Shown piece after piece: positions 62,369 through 64,000 of a stretch of DNA of 64,000 bases. The number at the start of each line of letters is the position of its first letter. Positions within the stretch are counted from its first letter, which is position 1. This DNA comes from Flavobacterium ardleyense (GTDB lineage: Bacteria; Bacteroidota; Bacteroidia; Flavobacteriales; Flavobacteriaceae): contig NZ_CP137891.1 of assembly GCF_033547075.1 (NCBI RefSeq), forward strand, positions 1,054,001-1,118,000, given 5' to 3'. The position numbers were made by a program, and so were the translations under genes. The notes beneath the pieces were generated by a model that saw only the letters and a program-made list of their open reading frames with translations, did no database searches and was not told where the DNA came from.

Positions 62369-63519
62369 TATGATATTTTCTTAAAGCTTATCTGAATCGT
62401 GGTTCCTTTTCCAATTTCTGATTTTAATACTTTGATTCGGCCTTTGTGATATTCTTCGACAATTCGCTTGGTGAGCGAAAGTCCTAATCCCCAACCACGT
62501 TTTTTGGTGGTAAAACCAGGTTCGAAAATGTTTTTGAACTGATTCTTCGGAATTCCTTTTCCTGTATCGCTGACCAGAATTTTTACAAATTTAGCGTCTT
62601 CATCCATCAAAACGGAAATTTCGCCTCGACCTTTCATGGCATCGATAGCATTCTTCACCAGATTTTCTATTGTCCAGCTATGTAGTGCCGCGTTCAAATC
62701 GATCATCACCGGCGATGGCAAACTTTTGAAAGTAAAAACGACTTGTTTCGAAAACCTAGAAGTAAGATATTCAAAAGATTTCTGAGTTTCCTCAACTACA
62801 TCAATTCTTTCAAGCACTGGCGCAGATCCAACTTTTGAAAAGCGATCGGCAATTGTTTGAAGTCTGTTAATGTCAATTTCGATTTCAGAAACGATGGTTT
62901 CGTCAATATCGTCGGCTTTCATAATTTCGATCCAGCCGAGAAGCGATGACAAAGGCGTACCTATTTGATGCGCCGTCTCCTTTGCCATTCCCGCCCAAAG
63001 TTTATTTTGCGCAGACATTCTATTGCTTGTGTAATAATTGTAAACCAAAGCTGCAAACAGCACAATTATCAATAACAATGCGATCGGATAATATTTAAGT
63101 TGATTCAGCAAAGAGGAATTTCCGTAGTATAGATACTGAAAACTTCCCGGAACATATTCGTAGGCTATTGGTTCATTTTCTTTTTTGAGTGACTCGAGCA
63201 AATTTTGCGAAAGCTTTTGATCTTTTAATATTTTTTCATCAATATTGACCCCGCTGATAATACTATCTTTTTCATTGGTCAAAATAATTGGAAGAGTGGT
63301 ATTGTGGCTAATTATTTTTAGCGGAAGCTCCACATCTGTAAAAACATCTGCTTGCAATAATGTTCTCTGTGCTTCTGCCCAAAATTCCATTTTGGTGCGT
63401 TCTTCGTTTTTAAAGATTTGAAAAAAAATATAGGTATTCCAAAGTATGAGAACCGTGATAAAGAAAGAAAATGAGATTATAATCCAGCGGATCGTATTGT
63501 TTTTTTGAGCGAACTGCAT
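62368..63519 (-). CDS. Orphan sensor histidine kinase
   Basis: This 383-residue protein has a membrane helix at about 12-33, a periplasmic sensor part of about 110 residues, a second helix at about 144-162, and then the kinase. The H-box is AKETAHQIGTPLSSLLGW (His184). N- and G-boxes follow: WTIENLVKNAIDAM, VSDTGKGIPKNQF and RGWGLGLSLTKRIVEEYH. It would phosphorylate a response regulator, but no regulator gene is adjacent, so its partner must be elsewhere. The ligand is unknown. Confidence 0.92.
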   Translation of the reverse strand: MQFAQKNNTIRWIIISFSFFITVLILWNTYIFFQIFKNEERTKMEFWAEAQRTLLQADVFTDVELPLKIISHNTTLPIILTNEKDSIISGVNIDEKILKDQKLSQNLLESLKKENEPIAYEYVPGSFQYLYYGNSSLLNQLKYYPIALLLIIVLFAALVYNYYTSNRMSAQNKLWAGMAKETAHQIGTPLSSLLGWIEIMKADDIDETIVSEIEIDINRLQTIADRFSKVGSAPVLERIDVVEETQKSFEYLTSRFSKQVVFTFKSLPSPVMIDLNAALHSWTIENLVKNAIDAMKGRGEISVLMDEDAKFVKILVSDTGKGIPKNQFKNIFEPGFTTKKRGWGLGLSLTKRIVEEYHKGRIKVLKSEIGKGTTIQISFKKIS

Positions 63520-63660
63520 TAGCTATTTTTTAGATTTATAAATGTACACAATCAGATGTGATTTTGATGTTTCAATTGTTGAGAAATACTTTCACTATCC
63601 GTCAATTGTGCAAGACTGAAACCAAATGATTTTAGTATTTTTGCTTAAAGCCAAAATCAT

Positions 63661-64000
63661 ATGATAAGTTTCGAGCCTAAAGAAGTTACGCCACAGGAAT
63701 TACAAGGATATTTGCAAACTGCAGTAGCACCACGACCAATCGCATTTGCGAGTACTCTGGACTCCGAAGGAAATCCAAATCTTTCGCCTTTTAGTTTTTT
63801 TAATGTCTTTAGTTCAAATCCACCGATTGTAGTATTTTCGCCCGCAAGACGTGTGCGCAATAATACGGTCAAGCATACGTTGCTCAACGTTCAGGACAAC
63901 GGCGAAGTGGTAATAAATATTGTGAATTTTGCCATGGTACAGCAGGTTTCTCTTGCAAGTACAGAATATGCTGATGGTGTAAACGAGTTTGAAAAAGCAG
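63661..64000 (+). CDS. Flavin reductase family protein (partial at window end)
   Basis: The frame from ATG at 63661 runs open to the window edge (about 113 codons) and encodes MISFEPKEVTPQELQGYLQT, AVAPRPIAFASTLDSEGNPN, LSPFSFFNVFSSNPPIVVFS. This is the FMN-binding flavin-reductase-like (split barrel) signature, with PRPIAFASTxD and SPFSFFN. It would reduce flavin with NAD(P)H or bind FMN for another reaction. A TATTTTTG -7 element lies at 63636-63643. The opposite-strand frame at 63657-63887 is a shadow. Confidence 0.85.
   Translation, partial: MISFEPKEVTPQELQGYLQTAVAPRPIAFASTLDSEGNPNLSPFSFFNVFSSNPPIVVFSPARRVRNNTVKHTLLNVQDNGEVVINIVNFAMVQQVSLASTEYADGVNEFEKA

Overview
The window reads as a chromosomal segment of a member of the Bacteroidetes, family Flavobacteriaceae, close to Flavobacterium. 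The evidence is low-GC DNA, Bacteroidetes-type promoters (TTTG or TTG, about 19 nt, then TAnnTTTG), type IX secretion (T9SS) C-terminal sorting domains, the gliding lipoprotein GldD, and several families typical of this group (DUF4412, DUF3109, DUF6029, DUF3078, DUF4301). It is mostly core chromosome. I see no prophage, transposase, CRISPR array or rRNA. Gene starts were moved downstream of the longest ORF wherever a signal peptide or family N-terminus required it.

Layout. 0-5 kb: start of a DUF4494 gene, a SRPBCC gene broken by an in-frame stop, a secreted alpha/beta hydrolase and small membrane proteins. 5-13 kb: a T9SS-exported GLUG-repeat protein, a beta-barrel protein, a PAP2-like protein with rpoN, then an Omp28 / TlpA / DUF6029 envelope cluster and tRNA-Ala(GGC). 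13-20 kb: a lipoprotein with an HGQPGH repeat, a 1141-residue outer-membrane protein and two T9SS cargo proteins, one with a thioredoxin domain. 20-27 kb: lysC-GNAT divergent from fbp, TerB-like, HupE / dCMP deaminase / S41 protease, a short FAD protein and MarC. 27-36 kb: DUF4412, DUF3109, class Ia ribonucleotide reductase (nrdB, nrdA), a small protein with a stand-alone AAA ATPase, and dGTPase. 36-45 kb: DUF3078, dxs, tadA, a DUF4932 metalloprotease-like protein, RNase G, a 30-residue basic protein, HU, mutY, ssb and gldD. 45-54 kb: a heavy-metal-domain lipoprotein, a DMT exporter, a pair of M16 peptidases, rplU-rpmA, a coiled-coil lipoprotein and ahcY. 54-64 kb: a five-gene run (phosphopantetheinyl transferase, GGGP synthase, Pnu transporter, DUF4301, arfB), a TPP riboswitch driving a TonB-dependent receptor, a Rieske-like lipoprotein, greA, a HIT protein, an orphan histidine kinase and the start of a flavin reductase gene.

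How the genes work together. One theme is dNTP supply and removal: NrdAB makes dNTPs, the dCMP deaminase feeds dTTP synthesis and Dgt degrades dNTPs. Another is the envelope and T9SS. A third is thiamine acquisition: the TPP riboswitch and receptor lie beside a Pnu-family inner-membrane transporter. The most unusual points are dispersed hairpin repeats (one between nrdB and nrdA), a 15-bp minisatellite, absence of gldE between ssb and gldD, the nonsense-interrupted SRPBCC gene, a 30-residue basic protein gene, and two genes whose promoter elements imply leaderless mRNAs.
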